A stretch of 64,000 nucleotides of DNA. Origin: Streptomyces sindenensis (lineage in GTDB: Bacteria; Actinomycetota; Actinomycetes; Streptomycetales; Streptomycetaceae). Location: contig NZ_BMSG01000003.1 of NCBI RefSeq assembly GCF_014649035.1, positions 248,001-312,000 of the forward strand, in the 5' to 3' direction. The stretch's first letter is position 1. The number at the start of each line of letters is the position of its first letter. The notes beneath the pieces were generated by a model. It was not told where the DNA came from, did no database searches, and saw nothing but the letters and a program-made list of their open reading frames with translations. This document shows positions 25,579 through 34,555 of the stretch, piece after piece. A program made the position numbers and the translations under genes.

Positions 25579-27024
25579 ATGCCCACCCCGCCCCTCGCCG
25601 GAGGCACCGCAGGCCCCGCCGCACTGCGCCCCCTCATCGACACCGTCCTCACCGCACTCCACGACGGCGCGACCCTCCGCGGCGGCCCCCTCCCCGCCGG
25701 CGGACCCGACACCACCACCCCCCGCACCCGCACCGCCACCCACCCCCTCATCCCCGACCACGGCACCGGCCCCCACCACGCCCTGCGCGCCCTCGTCACC
25801 GCCCTCGCCCAAGGCGCCGCCGACCCCGCCCACCCCCACTGCGCCGCCCACCTCCACACCCCGCCCCTCGCCCTCGCCGCCGCCGCCGACCTCGCCGCCA
25901 GCGCCCTCAACCCCTCCATGGACTCCTGGGACCAGGCACCCGCCGCCTCCGCCCTCGAAGCCGACCTCACCAGCGCACTCGCCACCGAGATCTACCCCCA
26001 CACCCCCTCACCCGACGCCGTCATCACCACCGGCGGCACCGAAGCCAACCAACTCGCCCTGCTCCTCGCCCGCGAACGCCACGGCCCCGTACAGACCGTC
26101 TGCGGCGCCAACGCCCACCACAGCATCGCCCGCGCCGCCTGGCTCCTCGGCCTCCCCGAACCCGTCGTCATCCCCGCCCTCACCGGCACCCTCGACCTCA
26201 CCGCCCTCGACGACGCCCTCACCGAACTCCACCGCCCCCTCCTCGTCATCGCCACCGCCGGCACCACCGACACCGGAGAGATCGACCCCCTCGACGCCAT
26301 CGCCGACCTCTGCACCACCCACGACGCCGAACTCCACATCGACGCCGCCTACGGAGGACCACTCCTCCTCAGCCCCACCCACCGCCCCCTCCTCCACGGC
26401 CTCGACCGCGCCCACAGCGTCACCCTCGACCTCCACAAACTCGGCTGGCAACCCGCATCCGCCGGCCTCCTCGCCGTACCCGAACACCACCACCTCACCC
26501 CCCTCCACCACCACGCCCCCTACCTCAACGCCGACGACGACACCGAAGCCGGCCTCCCCGACCTCCTCGGCCGCTCCCTGCGCACCACCCGCCGCCCCGA
26601 CGCCCTCAAGATCGCCGTCACCCTCCAAGCCCTCGGCCGCACCGGACTCGCCGACCTCATCGACCGCACCATCGCCACCGCCCACCACCTCGCCGACCTC
26701 ATCACCCACACCCCCACCCTCGACCTCTACGACCACCCCACCATCAGCACCGTCCTCTTCCGCCCCACCGACGCCGACGACCACACCGTCGCCACCGTCC
26801 GCCGCACCCTCCTCCAACGCGGCCACGCCGTCCTCGGCCGCGCCCACGCCCAAGGCCGCCTCTGGCTCAAAGCAACCCTCCTCAACCCCCACACCACCCC
26901 CCAGGACCTCCAGACCCTCCTGGACCTGGTCACCGCCACCACCACCGACCTCCTCACCGGCCCACCGGCCGACCTCCTCACCCACCCCACCCCTCACCCC
27001 ACGGAAGGCGACACCCCGCGATGA
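25579..27024 (+). CDS. PLP-dependent decarboxylase, DesA-like (lysine/diamine siderophore type)
   Basis: A 481-residue group II PLP-dependent decarboxylase. Visible are TTGGTEANQLALLLARERH, NAHHSIARAAWLLG, TAGTTDTGEIDPLDAI, HIDAAYGGPLLL, and the PLP-binding Lys in VTLDLHKLGWQPASAG. Siderophore-associated lysine decarboxylases such as DesA have this layout and a monooxygenase partner, as here, so cadaverine from lysine is the likely product. Leucine is almost always CTC, giving an extreme C-rich coding strand. Its stop overlaps the start of the monooxygenase gene (ATGA). An aromatic amino acid or diaminobutyrate substrate cannot be excluded. Confidence 0.8.
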   Translation: MPTPPLAGGTAGPAALRPLIDTVLTALHDGATLRGGPLPAGGPDTTTPRTRTATHPLIPDHGTGPHHALRALVTALAQGAADPAHPHCAAHLHTPPLALAAAADLAASALNPSMDSWDQAPAASALEADLTSALATEIYPHTPSPDAVITTGGTEANQLALLLARERHGPVQTVCGANAHHSIARAAWLLGLPEPVVIPALTGTLDLTALDDALTELHRPLLVIATAGTTDTGEIDPLDAIADLCTTHDAELHIDAAYGGPLLLSPTHRPLLHGLDRAHSVTLDLHKLGWQPASAGLLAVPEHHHLTPLHHHAPYLNADDDTEAGLPDLLGRSLRTTRRPDALKIAVTLQALGRTGLADLIDRTIATAHHLADLITHTPTLDLYDHPTISTVLFRPTDADDHTVATVRRTLLQRGHAVLGRAHAQGRLWLKATLLNPHTTPQDLQTLLDLVTATTTDLLTGPPADLLTHPTPHPTEGDTPR

Positions 27025-28448
27025 CCGACCGGCCCGCCCACGAACCCGACCAGCCACACGACCTCGTCGGCATCGGCATCGGCCCCTTCAATCTCTCCCT
27101 CGCCGCCCTCGCCCACACCATCCCCGCCGCCCCCGACGACCCCCGCCCCCTCGCCGCGACCTTCTACGAACAACGCCCCGCCTTCCACTGGCACCCCGGC
27201 CTCCTCCTCGACGGCGCCAGCCTCCAAGTGCCCTTCCTCGCCGACCTCGTCACCCTCGCCGACCCCACCAGCCCCTGGAGCTTCCTCAACTACCTCCGCA
27301 CCCGCGACCGCCTCTTCCCCTTCTACTTCGCCGAGCGCTTCCACATCCAACGAGCCGAATACGACGCCTACTGCCGCTGGGTCACCGAACAACTCCCCGG
27401 CCTCCACTTCGGCCACCAGGTCGACGCCGTCCGCTGGAACACCGACCGCGCCCTCTTCGAAGTCGACTTCACCCAACTCGACCGCGACGGCGAAGCCGAA
27501 GCACTCGGCCGCGCCTACACCCGCCACATCGCCCTCGGCATCGGCACCGAACCCTTCGTCCCCGAACCCCTCAAACCCCTCGCCGAAGCCGCATCCGTCC
27601 CCGTACTCCACTCCGCCGACTACCTCCGCCACCGCGAACGACTCCTCGACGCCCACCACATCACCGTCATCGGCTCCGGCCAGTCCGGCGCCGAGATCTT
27701 CCTCGACCTCCTGCGCGCCCGCCCCGAAGGCGCCGAGCGAATCCACTGGCTCGCCCGCACCCAGGCCTTCGCCCCCATGGAATATTCGAAACTCGGCCTG
27801 GAACACTTCACCCCCGACTACAGCCGCTACTTCCACGAGCTCCCCGAATCCGCCCGCGACGAACTCGTCCCCCGCCAATGGCAGCTCCACAAAGGCATCG
27901 ACGCCGACACCATCGCCGCCATCCACGACGAGCTCTACCGCCGCACCCTCCACGGCGGCTGGCCCGACGCCACCCTCACCCCCGGCGTCCACGTCCGCAC
28001 CGCCGGACGCCTCGCCAACACCCAAGTCGAACTCCACCTCGAACACACCCAGCAAGGCACCCGCACCCGCCTCACCACCGACGCCGTCATCCTCGCCACC
28101 GGCTACCGCGAACGCCCCCTCGACGCCCTCCTCGGCGGCCTCGACCCCTACCTCCGCCGCGACGCCTCCCACCGCCCCCGCATCGACGACCAGTACCGCC
28201 TCGTCCTCGCCCCCACCGTCACCGGACACGTCTACGTACAGAACGCCGAACGCCACACCCACGGAGTCGGCGCACCCGACCTCGGCCTCGCCGCCTGGCG
28301 CAGCGCCACCATCCTCAACAACCTCACCGGCGCCAACCCCTACCCCCTCCCCGAACGCACCGCCTTCACCACCTTCGGCCTCACCCCCCACCCCCGGGCC
28401 ATCCCCGCCCAGGCCCCCGCACTCGTCCCCCTGAGCCAGACCTTCTAG
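27021..28448 (+). CDS. N-hydroxylating flavin monooxygenase, DesB/IucD-like
   Basis: A 475-residue FAD- and NADPH-dependent N-hydroxylase of the lysine/ornithine/cadaverine monooxygenase family. Visible are the FAD-binding DLVGIGIGPFNLSLAAL (residues 14-30), the NADPH site HHITVIGSGQSGAEIFLDLL, and the C-terminal ATGYRER motif. It overlaps the decarboxylase gene by 4 bases. In the desferrioxamine pathway DesA makes cadaverine and DesB hydroxylates it, before acylation by DesC and assembly by DesD. Neither DesC nor DesD is in this window; the next gene is an unrelated nucleotidase on the other strand. Confidence 0.85.
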   Translation: MTDRPAHEPDQPHDLVGIGIGPFNLSLAALAHTIPAAPDDPRPLAATFYEQRPAFHWHPGLLLDGASLQVPFLADLVTLADPTSPWSFLNYLRTRDRLFPFYFAERFHIQRAEYDAYCRWVTEQLPGLHFGHQVDAVRWNTDRALFEVDFTQLDRDGEAEALGRAYTRHIALGIGTEPFVPEPLKPLAEAASVPVLHSADYLRHRERLLDAHHITVIGSGQSGAEIFLDLLRARPEGAERIHWLARTQAFAPMEYSKLGLEHFTPDYSRYFHELPESARDELVPRQWQLHKGIDADTIAAIHDELYRRTLHGGWPDATLTPGVHVRTAGRLANTQVELHLEHTQQGTRTRLTTDAVILATGYRERPLDALLGGLDPYLRRDASHRPRIDDQYRLVLAPTVTGHVYVQNAERHTHGVGAPDLGLAAWRSATILNNLTGANPYPLPERTAFTTFGLTPHPRAIPAQAPALVPLSQTF

Positions 28449-28463
28449 CCCCGGCACGGCGAA

Positions 28464-28497
28464 CGGCCCGGGCCCCCGCAGAGGGAAACCCGGGCCG
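28464..28497. terminator. possible terminator between convergent genes
   Basis: CGGCCCGGG (28464-28472) pairs with CCCGGGCCG (28489-28497) around a 16-base loop, 15 bases after the monooxygenase stop. No T-run. Confidence 0.4.
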
Positions 28498-28562
28498 AAC
28501 CAACAGCTCACACGCCGACCGAACGCATTTACAGGGAAACCCGCGTCACGGAAACCCCGGCG

Positions 28563-30383
28563 TCACGGGAACACCGGCGCCCCCTCACGCGTCAGCCGCC
28601 ACCCCACCGAAGCGAACACCGCCGGATCCACCGAACCCTTCTCCCGCACCCACCCGATGATCGTGTTCCGGATCTCGTCCGAATTCGCCCACAGCTGCCG
28701 CGCACCCGGCACATGCGGGAAGTTCCCCCCACCGCTCGCCCGGTAGTTGTTCACCGCGAACACGAACCGCGCCGCCGGATCGATCGCCTCCCCCTCGAAC
28801 GACAACCCCACGATCCGCGAACCCACCGGCTTCGCGATGTCGATCTCGTACGTCACACCCGACACCGCGTCGTAGTTGTAATCCGGAATCCCGTCCGCAT
28901 TCGTCAGCTTCGCCGTGTCCACCGGACCCCCCGCAGCCGTCCGCACGAAATACCGCGCCGAATACTCCAGGTAATCCTTCAGCTGGGCACCCGTGATCAG
29001 CCGCGCCTCCAGCGTGTTCTCGAACGGATACAGCCCCGCCGCGTCCTTGATCGTCACCTCACCCGCCGGAATCCCCGCCGTACGCGAGAAGCACGACGCC
29101 TGCGACAGCACCGGCAACGCCGCGTACTCCCCGCCCGCCAGCGCCGCCCGCACCGTCTCCGTCTGCACCACGTTGATCAGATCGATGATCGGCTCGTCCT
29201 TCCACGGCGCGTCCGCCGTCGACATCGCCACCACCGACGTACCGATCACCTGGTTGACGTACTCCACCACCTCGCGGTGCTCACGCCGCAGCAACGACGT
29301 CACCTCCGGGTCCTCCGGCACCGTATTGGAGTTCAGCACCCGGGACCCGGCCCTCTCCACCACCCAACGGCCCTTCTCCCACACCACATCGAAGTCGAAC
29401 AGCGTCAGCCGCTGCCCCCACTTCGCCGGCTCCGACAACACCACCTGCCGGCCGGTCTCCTTGTTCGTCACGAAGTGCTCGGCGATCTCCACATGCGCGT
29501 GCCCCACCAGAATCGCGTCGATCCCCGGCACCTGCTCCGCCACCAGAGCCGCCGCGTTCTCCACGTACGGCAACTGATCACCCCACGACGACGTCCCCGA
29601 AGAACCCGAATGCGCCGACACGATCACCACATCCGCACCCATCGACCGCAGCTTCGGAACCCACTTCGCCGCCTGCTCCTCCAGCCCCGGGAACACCATC
29701 TTCCCGCCCACATTCGCCTTGTCCCAGATCGCGATACCAGGATTCGTCAGCCCCAGCACCGCCACCCGCACATCACGCCCGCACGGCGTGTGCATCCGCT
29801 TGATCACATACGGGGCGAACGCCGGCCGCAACGTCTTCGCATCCAGCGCATTCGCCCCCAGCAGCGGAAAATCGCACTGCTCCTCGAATTTCCGCAGCAC
29901 CGGAATCCCGTAATTGAACTCGTGATTGCCGAGCGCCGCCGCGTCGTAACCGATCGCGTTCATCGCCCGCGCCATCGGATGCACCGGACCACGCCGCGCC
30001 GTGATCGGATCGACCTTCGCGTAGTAGTACGACAGCTGCGTGCCCTGGATCGTGTCACCCGCGTCGATCAACAGAGTGTTCCGGCGCCCCTTCTCCCGGC
30101 GCACCTGGTCCACCAGCGTCGAGATCTTCGCCAGACCCACGTCGTTGTGGGCGGAGTCGTCGTACTCCTTGTCCGTGAAGTAGTCCCAGTTGAAAACGTT
30201 CCCATGCAGATCGGTCGTGCCCATCACCGTGAACGAGTACCGCTTCGAAGAGCGCCCACGGCCGCGGCCCTGCCCCGCGGCCCGCGCCGCACCGGCCGAG
30301 CCGACGACCGCACCGCCCGCCATCGCCACACCCGCACCCGCGGCGGCCGAACGGCCCAGAAACGTCCTGCGGTTCAACGGCAT
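28563..30383 (-). CDS. secreted 5'-nucleotidase / 2',3'-cyclic phosphodiesterase
   Basis: A 606-residue exported metallophosphatase. A Tat signal with NRRTFLGRSAAAG and a long alanine/glycine core covers residues 1-36. The metallophosphatase domain has TDLHGNVFNWDYF, LLIDAGDTIQGTQLSYY, ALGNHEFNYG, VSAHSGSSG and LVGHAHVEI, all five metal-site blocks. The C-terminal 5'-nucleotidase domain with VFAVNNYRASGGGNFPHV follows. It should recover phosphate and nucleosides from extracellular nucleotides. No PHO box is obvious upstream. The gene is monocistronic. Confidence 0.92.
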   Translation of the reverse strand: MPLNRRTFLGRSAAAGAGVAMAGGAVVGSAGAARAAGQGRGRGRSSKRYSFTVMGTTDLHGNVFNWDYFTDKEYDDSAHNDVGLAKISTLVDQVRREKGRRNTLLIDAGDTIQGTQLSYYYAKVDPITARRGPVHPMARAMNAIGYDAAALGNHEFNYGIPVLRKFEEQCDFPLLGANALDAKTLRPAFAPYVIKRMHTPCGRDVRVAVLGLTNPGIAIWDKANVGGKMVFPGLEEQAAKWVPKLRSMGADVVIVSAHSGSSGTSSWGDQLPYVENAAALVAEQVPGIDAILVGHAHVEIAEHFVTNKETGRQVVLSEPAKWGQRLTLFDFDVVWEKGRWVVERAGSRVLNSNTVPEDPEVTSLLRREHREVVEYVNQVIGTSVVAMSTADAPWKDEPIIDLINVVQTETVRAALAGGEYAALPVLSQASCFSRTAGIPAGEVTIKDAAGLYPFENTLEARLITGAQLKDYLEYSARYFVRTAAGGPVDTAKLTNADGIPDYNYDAVSGVTYEIDIAKPVGSRIVGLSFEGEAIDPAARFVFAVNNYRASGGGNFPHVPGARQLWANSDEIRNTIIGWVREKGSVDPAVFASVGWRLTREGAPVFP

Positions 30384-30521
30384 CTCTTCACTCCTCGTTC
30401 AGTAGGGCAACGCGCGTAGATTCTGGCCCAGCACCCCACACCCGCAACACCCCGCACAGGTTTCGATCTGATGACCACCAGACACACCCCCTCCCGCCAC
30501 CCGCCGTGCCACAGTGAACAC

Positions 30522-31232
30522 ATGACCGACACCCCCGCACCCCACCCCTCCCACACCACCCCCACCACCCCCCGCGTCACCGTCCGCGGCGAAGCCCACC
30601 TCGAAGTCGACCCCGAGATCGCCCGCATCGCCGTCACCCTCACCGCCCGCAACACCGACCGCCGCACCACCCTCGACGACCTCAACCGCCGCAACACCGC
30701 CACCCTCGACCTCATCAAGGGCTACGGCGACACCATCGAAAAACTCGAAACCGGCACCCTCACCATCCGACCCGAACTCGCCCGCCACGGCCGCGGCGAA
30801 CGCATCCGCGCCTACCACGGCAGCATCCAACTCACCGCCACCCTCAACGACTTCACCGTCCTCGGCGAAATCGTCGCCCGCCTCGCCGACCACGAACTCA
30901 CCCGCATCGACGGCCCCTGGTGGGCCCTGCGCCCCACCTCCCCCCACCACGCCACCGCCCGCCGCCAAGCCGTCCAGGAAGCCCTCCAACGCGCCCGCGA
31001 GTACGCCGAAGCCCTCGACACCCGCATCGACGCCCTCCTCGAACTCAGCGACACCGGCACCCTCGGCGGAACCACCTTCACCACCGCGACCTACGGCGGC
31101 GCCGGAGTCCTCCGCTCCGCCCGCGCCGAATCCGCCCCCGAAGCGGCCCCCGTCGACCTCGAACCCGTACGCCAGAACATCGACGCCCAGGTCGAAGCAG
31201 CCTTCACCCTCATCCCGCCGAACCTCGGATAA
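30522..31232 (+). CDS. SIMPL-domain (DUF541) protein without signal peptide
   Basis: A 236-residue protein of the SIMPL/DUF541 family: TVRGEAHLEVDPEIARIAVTLTARN at the start of the domain, then ARRQAVQEALQRAREYAEALD and a C-terminal helix. Most family members are exported, but this one begins with a Pro/Thr-rich stretch and has no signal peptide, so it is probably cytosolic. ATG 30522 is preferred to an in-frame start at 30471, which would add a low-complexity leader. The molecular function of the family is unknown. Confidence 0.8.
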   Translation: MTDTPAPHPSHTTPTTPRVTVRGEAHLEVDPEIARIAVTLTARNTDRRTTLDDLNRRNTATLDLIKGYGDTIEKLETGTLTIRPELARHGRGERIRAYHGSIQLTATLNDFTVLGEIVARLADHELTRIDGPWWALRPTSPHHATARRQAVQEALQRAREYAEALDTRIDALLELSDTGTLGGTTFTTATYGGAGVLRSARAESAPEAAPVDLEPVRQNIDAQVEAAFTLIPPNLG

Positions 31233-31319
31233 ACGCTCATCAGAGCACCCCGCCGCACAATTCAACACTTGTCAATAACCCTTCATCCAAAGGTTGTTGA
31301 GGTGTCATGCGGAGCCAAA

Positions 31320-31346
31320 TACCTACCCGTAGGTAAGGTTTAGGCT
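31320..31346 (+). promoter_or_regulatory. pyk promoter with embedded operator-like repeat
   Basis: TAGGCT (31341-31346) is a good -10 element and places the transcript start at or next to the ATG at 31353, so the message should be leaderless. TACCTA-CCCG-TAGGTA (31320-31335), a perfect 6-bp inverted repeat, lies where the -35 element and spacer would be. This looks like a regulator site. Confidence 0.55.
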
Positions 31347-31352
31347 CGACGT

Positions 31353-32792
31353 ATGCGCCGAGCGAAAATCGTTTGTACCCTGGGACCCGCAACCGACTCA
31401 TACGACCGGATCAAGGCCCTGGTCGAAGCGGGAATGGACATCGCCCGCTTCAACCTCAGCCACGGCAGCTACGCCGAACACGAAGAGCGCTACCACCACG
31501 TACGCAAGGCATCCGAGGAAACCGGCCGCAGCGTCGGCATCCTCGCCGACCTTCAAGGCCCGAAGATCCGCCTCGGACGCTTCCGCGAAGGCCCCGTACT
31601 CCTTGAACGCGGCGACACCTTCACCATCACCGTCGAACCCCTCGAAGGCGCAGGCACCGGCGACATCTGCGGCACCACCTACGACGGACTCGCCGCCGAC
31701 GTCACCACCGGCGAACGCATCCTCGTCGACGACGGCCGCGTCACGCTCGAAGTCACCGCGGTCGACGGACCCCGCGTCCACACCACCGTCATCGAAGGCG
31801 GCATGGTCTCCGACAACAAGGGACTCAACCTCCCCGGCGTCGCCGTCTCCGTCCCCGCCCTCTCCGAAAAGGACATCGACGACCTCCGCTGGGCCCTGCG
31901 CACCGGCGCCGACCTCATCGCCCTCTCCTTCGTCCGCACCGGACGCGACATCGACGACGTCCACCGCATCATGGACGAAGAAGGCCGACGCCTCCCCGTC
32001 ATCGCCAAGGTCGAAAAACCCCAGGCCGTCGACAACATCGACGACATCGTCGCCGCCTTCGACGGCATCATGGTCGCCCGCGGCGACCTCGGCGTCGAAA
32101 TGCCCCTCGAACAGGTCCCGATCGTCCAGAAGCGCGCCATCAAACTCGCCAAGCGCAACGCCAAACCGGTCATCGTCGCCACCCAGATGCTCGACTCGAT
32201 GATCGACAACTCCCGCCCCACCCGCGCCGAAGCCTCCGACGTCGCCAACGCGATCATCGACGGCACCGACGCGGTGATGCTCTCCGGCGAGACCAGCGTC
32301 GGCAAATACCCCATCGAGACCGTGCGCACCATGTCCCGCATCGTCGAAGCCGCCGAGGAAGACCTCCTCGCCAAGGGCCTCCCACCCCTCACCGAACGCA
32401 ACAAACCCCGCACCCAGGGCGGAGCGGTCGCCCGCGCCGCCGCCGAGATGGGCGACTTCCTCGGCGCCAAGTTCCTCGTCGCCTTCACCCAGAGCGGCGA
32501 CACCGTCAAGCGCCTCTCCCGCTACCGCTCACCCATCCCCCTCCTCGCCTTCACCCCCGACGAAGCCACCCGCGCCCAGCTCAACCTCACCTGGGGCGTC
32601 GAGACCTTCCTCGGCCCGAAGGTCGACTCCACGGACGCGATGGTCGCCCAGGTCGACGAGGAACTCCTGCGCATCGGCCGCTGCGCGAAGGGCGACGTGG
32701 TCGTCATCACCGCCGGCTCCCCGCCCGGCGTCCCCGGCTCCACGAACCTGGTCCGCGTCCACCACATCGGTGAGGACGACAGCCCGAAGTAG
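31353..32792 (+). CDS. pyk: pyruvate kinase
   Basis: A 479-residue pyruvate kinase, which makes pyruvate and ATP from phosphoenolpyruvate and ADP. Landmarks are RRAKIVCTLGPATDS, the metal/substrate region DIARFNLSHGSYAEHEE, GPKIRLGRF, the active-site VIAKVEKPQAVDNID, GIMVARGDLGVEMPLEQV, and the C-terminal allosteric domain from about residue 345. There is no ribosome-binding site; a -10 element 7 bases before the ATG implies a leaderless mRNA. Streptomyces usually carry two pyruvate kinases, and this position next to the ANTAR regulator suits the pyk2 copy as I recall it. Confidence 0.95.
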   Translation: MRRAKIVCTLGPATDSYDRIKALVEAGMDIARFNLSHGSYAEHEERYHHVRKASEETGRSVGILADLQGPKIRLGRFREGPVLLERGDTFTITVEPLEGAGTGDICGTTYDGLAADVTTGERILVDDGRVTLEVTAVDGPRVHTTVIEGGMVSDNKGLNLPGVAVSVPALSEKDIDDLRWALRTGADLIALSFVRTGRDIDDVHRIMDEEGRRLPVIAKVEKPQAVDNIDDIVAAFDGIMVARGDLGVEMPLEQVPIVQKRAIKLAKRNAKPVIVATQMLDSMIDNSRPTRAEASDVANAIIDGTDAVMLSGETSVGKYPIETVRTMSRIVEAAEEDLLAKGLPPLTERNKPRTQGGAVARAAAEMGDFLGAKFLVAFTQSGDTVKRLSRYRSPIPLLAFTPDEATRAQLNLTWGVETFLGPKVDSTDAMVAQVDEELLRIGRCAKGDVVVITAGSPPGVPGSTNLVRVHHIGEDDSPK

Positions 32793-32798
32793 GGCGGT

Positions 32799-33578
32799 TC
32801 AGTATTTCGGCCCGACGTGCGCATCCATGAGGGCTACGGATGCCCGTCGGGCTACGGAGATGTTGTAGGGCTTGCCCGCGCGTGTGCAGTGCGTCCAGGT
32901 GATGCCGAGGGCGTCGAGGGTGTCGGTGTAGAGGCGGCGGATGTCGTCGGAGACGTTGGTGAAGTAGTACCGGGGGTACTCATAGCGCTTCCGTTCGCCC
33001 TTGACGACGCGCGACGTCCAGTTCATGTTCCGGCAGCCGTCGGAGTGTAGGAGGCCTCGGACGAGGTGCCAGGGGTGGGCGTCGACGATCGTCTGTTGCC
33101 ATGCCTCGAGAACGATCGGCCGCTCGTGCTTCTTGCCCGGCCCGTGTTGGGGGAAGGCGCAGGGCCAGTGTCTGCTGTATGACTTCACTTCGACGCAGTT
33201 GTTTCGCTGCCGCCGCCCGGTGCGCGGCATGGGCATGACTGCGCGTACGGCTGTTTCCGCTTCGTCGATGATGCCTGGCCAGGAAGCGTCGCAGAAAATC
33301 GACAGGTGGTGTTGCCTACGCTTCGACGTGATGTGGCCGTCACCGAGGTACAGGCCCAGTAAATAGGCGTACGCCGCATGATCGAGTTCCCGGCCCGTGC
33401 AGACGGGGCAGTCGGTCGGCGCCTCGTACTGCACTCCGCGCCGTTTGCGATCCTCGTGCAGCCACCAGCCGACGGTGCCGCGTGGCACGTTGAGGCGTTC
33501 CGCCACTGCCCGGTTGGTCGTGCCGCTCCGCAAGAGGGCGAGTGCTTCGTCGCGTTTCGACGGATTGGGCTGATCCAT
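32799..33578 (-). CDS. helix-turn-helix protein with LAGLIDADG homing-endonuclease-like domain
   Basis: A 259-residue protein. Residues 1-45 form a helix-turn-helix (TTNRAVAERLNVPRGTVGWWLHEDRKRR). The rest has two LAGLIDADG-like helices: AYAYLLGLYLGDGHI, with its acidic Asp, and LVRGLLHSDGCRNMN. This resembles free-standing homing endonucleases and also WhiA, which uses the same two folds in reverse order. ATG 33578 has no clear ribosome-binding site; TTG 33641 and GTG 33635 are alternatives. Its codons are less GC-biased than those of neighbours. It lies downstream of, and on the same strand as, the tRNA gene at 33690-33762. It could be a site-specific nuclease or a domesticated regulator. 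Confidence 0.75.
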   Translation of the reverse strand: MDQPNPSKRDEALALLRSGTTNRAVAERLNVPRGTVGWWLHEDRKRRGVQYEAPTDCPVCTGRELDHAAYAYLLGLYLGDGHITSKRRQHHLSIFCDASWPGIIDEAETAVRAVMPMPRTGRRQRNNCVEVKSYSRHWPCAFPQHGPGKKHERPIVLEAWQQTIVDAHPWHLVRGLLHSDGCRNMNWTSRVVKGERKRYEYPRYYFTNVSDDIRRLYTDTLDALGITWTHCTRAGKPYNISVARRASVALMDAHVGPKY

Positions 33579-33689
33579 GCGGCGAAGTTTTGCGCGATCT
33601 TCGAAAGTGCGCGCTCGATTCGAAGGCGCGTTCACCGCCAAGGGTGAAGATCGCCAAACTGTTGCTGAACCTTGAAATCCAAGGAGAAG

Positions 33690-33762
33690 TGCCCCGAGTC
33701 GGATTCGAACCGACGCTGTATGGGTTTTGAATCCATCGCCTCTGCCGCTGGGCTACCGGGGC
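33690..33762 (-). tRNA. tRNA with anticodon CAA (Leu) but short variable loop
   Basis: A 73-base cloverleaf on the reverse strand. The acceptor stem is GCCCCGG paired with TCGGGGC and discriminator A. The D arm is GCC-C-AGCGGCAG-A-GGC. The T arm is GTCGG-TTCGAAT-CCGAC. The anticodon arm is ATGGA-TTCAAAA-CCCAT, placing CAA at positions 34-36, with an A-C mismatch closing the loop. The variable loop has only 5 bases (ACAGC), whereas bacterial tRNA-Leu normally has a long arm. CCA is not encoded. The structure is sound; its amino-acid identity is uncertain. Confidence 0.85.
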
Positions 33763-33861
33763 CCCTTCGAAACGAAGGATACCGAGGACCCTCCGTGCCT
33801 CAAACATACCGTAACTAGGTAGGCTCTTGGGAGCTCACCCCTGTCCTTACCGAGGAGCCCC

Positions 33862-34518
33862 GTGACCACCCCCGAGTCGCCCCAGCCCGTAGACGCCGTC
33901 GACGACGACAAGTCGCACGTCCCGCCGCTGACGACCCGCGTCGTCATCGCCGAGGACGAGGCCCTCATCCGCCTCGATCTCAAGGAGATGCTGGAGGAGG
34001 AGGGCTACTCCGTCGTCGGTGAGGCGGGCGACGGGCAGCAGGCCGTCGAGCTGGCCCGGGAGCACCGGCCCGACCTGGTCATCCTGGACGTGAAGATGCC
34101 GGTCCTCGACGGGATCTCCGCCGCCGAGAAGATCGCCGAGGAGTCCATCGCCCCGGTCCTCATGCTCACCGCCTTCTCGCAGCGCGACCTCGTCGAGCGG
34201 GCCCGGGACGCCGGGGCCATGGCGTACCTCGTGAAGCCGTTCAGCAAGAGCGACGTCGTGCCCGCCATCGAGATGGCCGTCTCCCGGTTCGCCGAGCTGA
34301 AGGCGCTGGAGAGCGAGATCGCGGACCTGTCCCAGCGGCTGGAGACCCGGAAGCTGGTGGACCGGGCCAAGAGCATCCTGCAGACGGATTACGGGCTCTC
34401 CGAGCCGGCCGCGTTCCGGTGGATCCAGAAGACGTCGATGGACCGGCGGATGTCGATGCAGCAGCTCGCGGAGGCGTTGATCGCGGACGCCGAGGAGAAG
34501 AAGCAGTCGGCGGAGTAG
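33862..34518 (+). CDS. pdtaR: ANTAR-domain response regulator, PdtaR-like
   Basis: A 218-residue two-domain regulator. The receiver domain (residues 25-140) has the acidic pocket EDE (31-33), phospho-acceptor Asp76 (LVILDVKMP) and the Lys in LVKPFSKSD. The C-terminal ANTAR RNA-binding domain (about 150-208) reads LSQRLETRKLVDRAKSILQTDYGLSEPAAFRWIQKTSMD. In this family phosphorylation exposes ANTAR, which binds paired hairpins in target mRNAs and prevents transcription termination. GTG 33862 follows GAGGAG. No histidine kinase is adjacent, as usual for PdtaR. Confidence 0.93.
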   Translation: MTTPESPQPVDAVDDDKSHVPPLTTRVVIAEDEALIRLDLKEMLEEEGYSVVGEAGDGQQAVELAREHRPDLVILDVKMPVLDGISAAEKIAEESIAPVLMLTAFSQRDLVERARDAGAMAYLVKPFSKSDVVPAIEMAVSRFAELKALESEIADLSQRLETRKLVDRAKSILQTDYGLSEPAAFRWIQKTSMDRRMSMQQLAEALIADAEEKKQSAE

Positions 34519-34555
34519 CCGCGTACACGGCGTACCCGTACACGTACGCAACGAG

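Noticed and set aside
25376..28660. A 1,094-codon open frame overlapping the desA/desB-like genes on the same strand
   Set aside because: Its product is low-complexity Pro/Ser/Thr/Arg, produced by the extreme C-rich wobble usage of the real genes.
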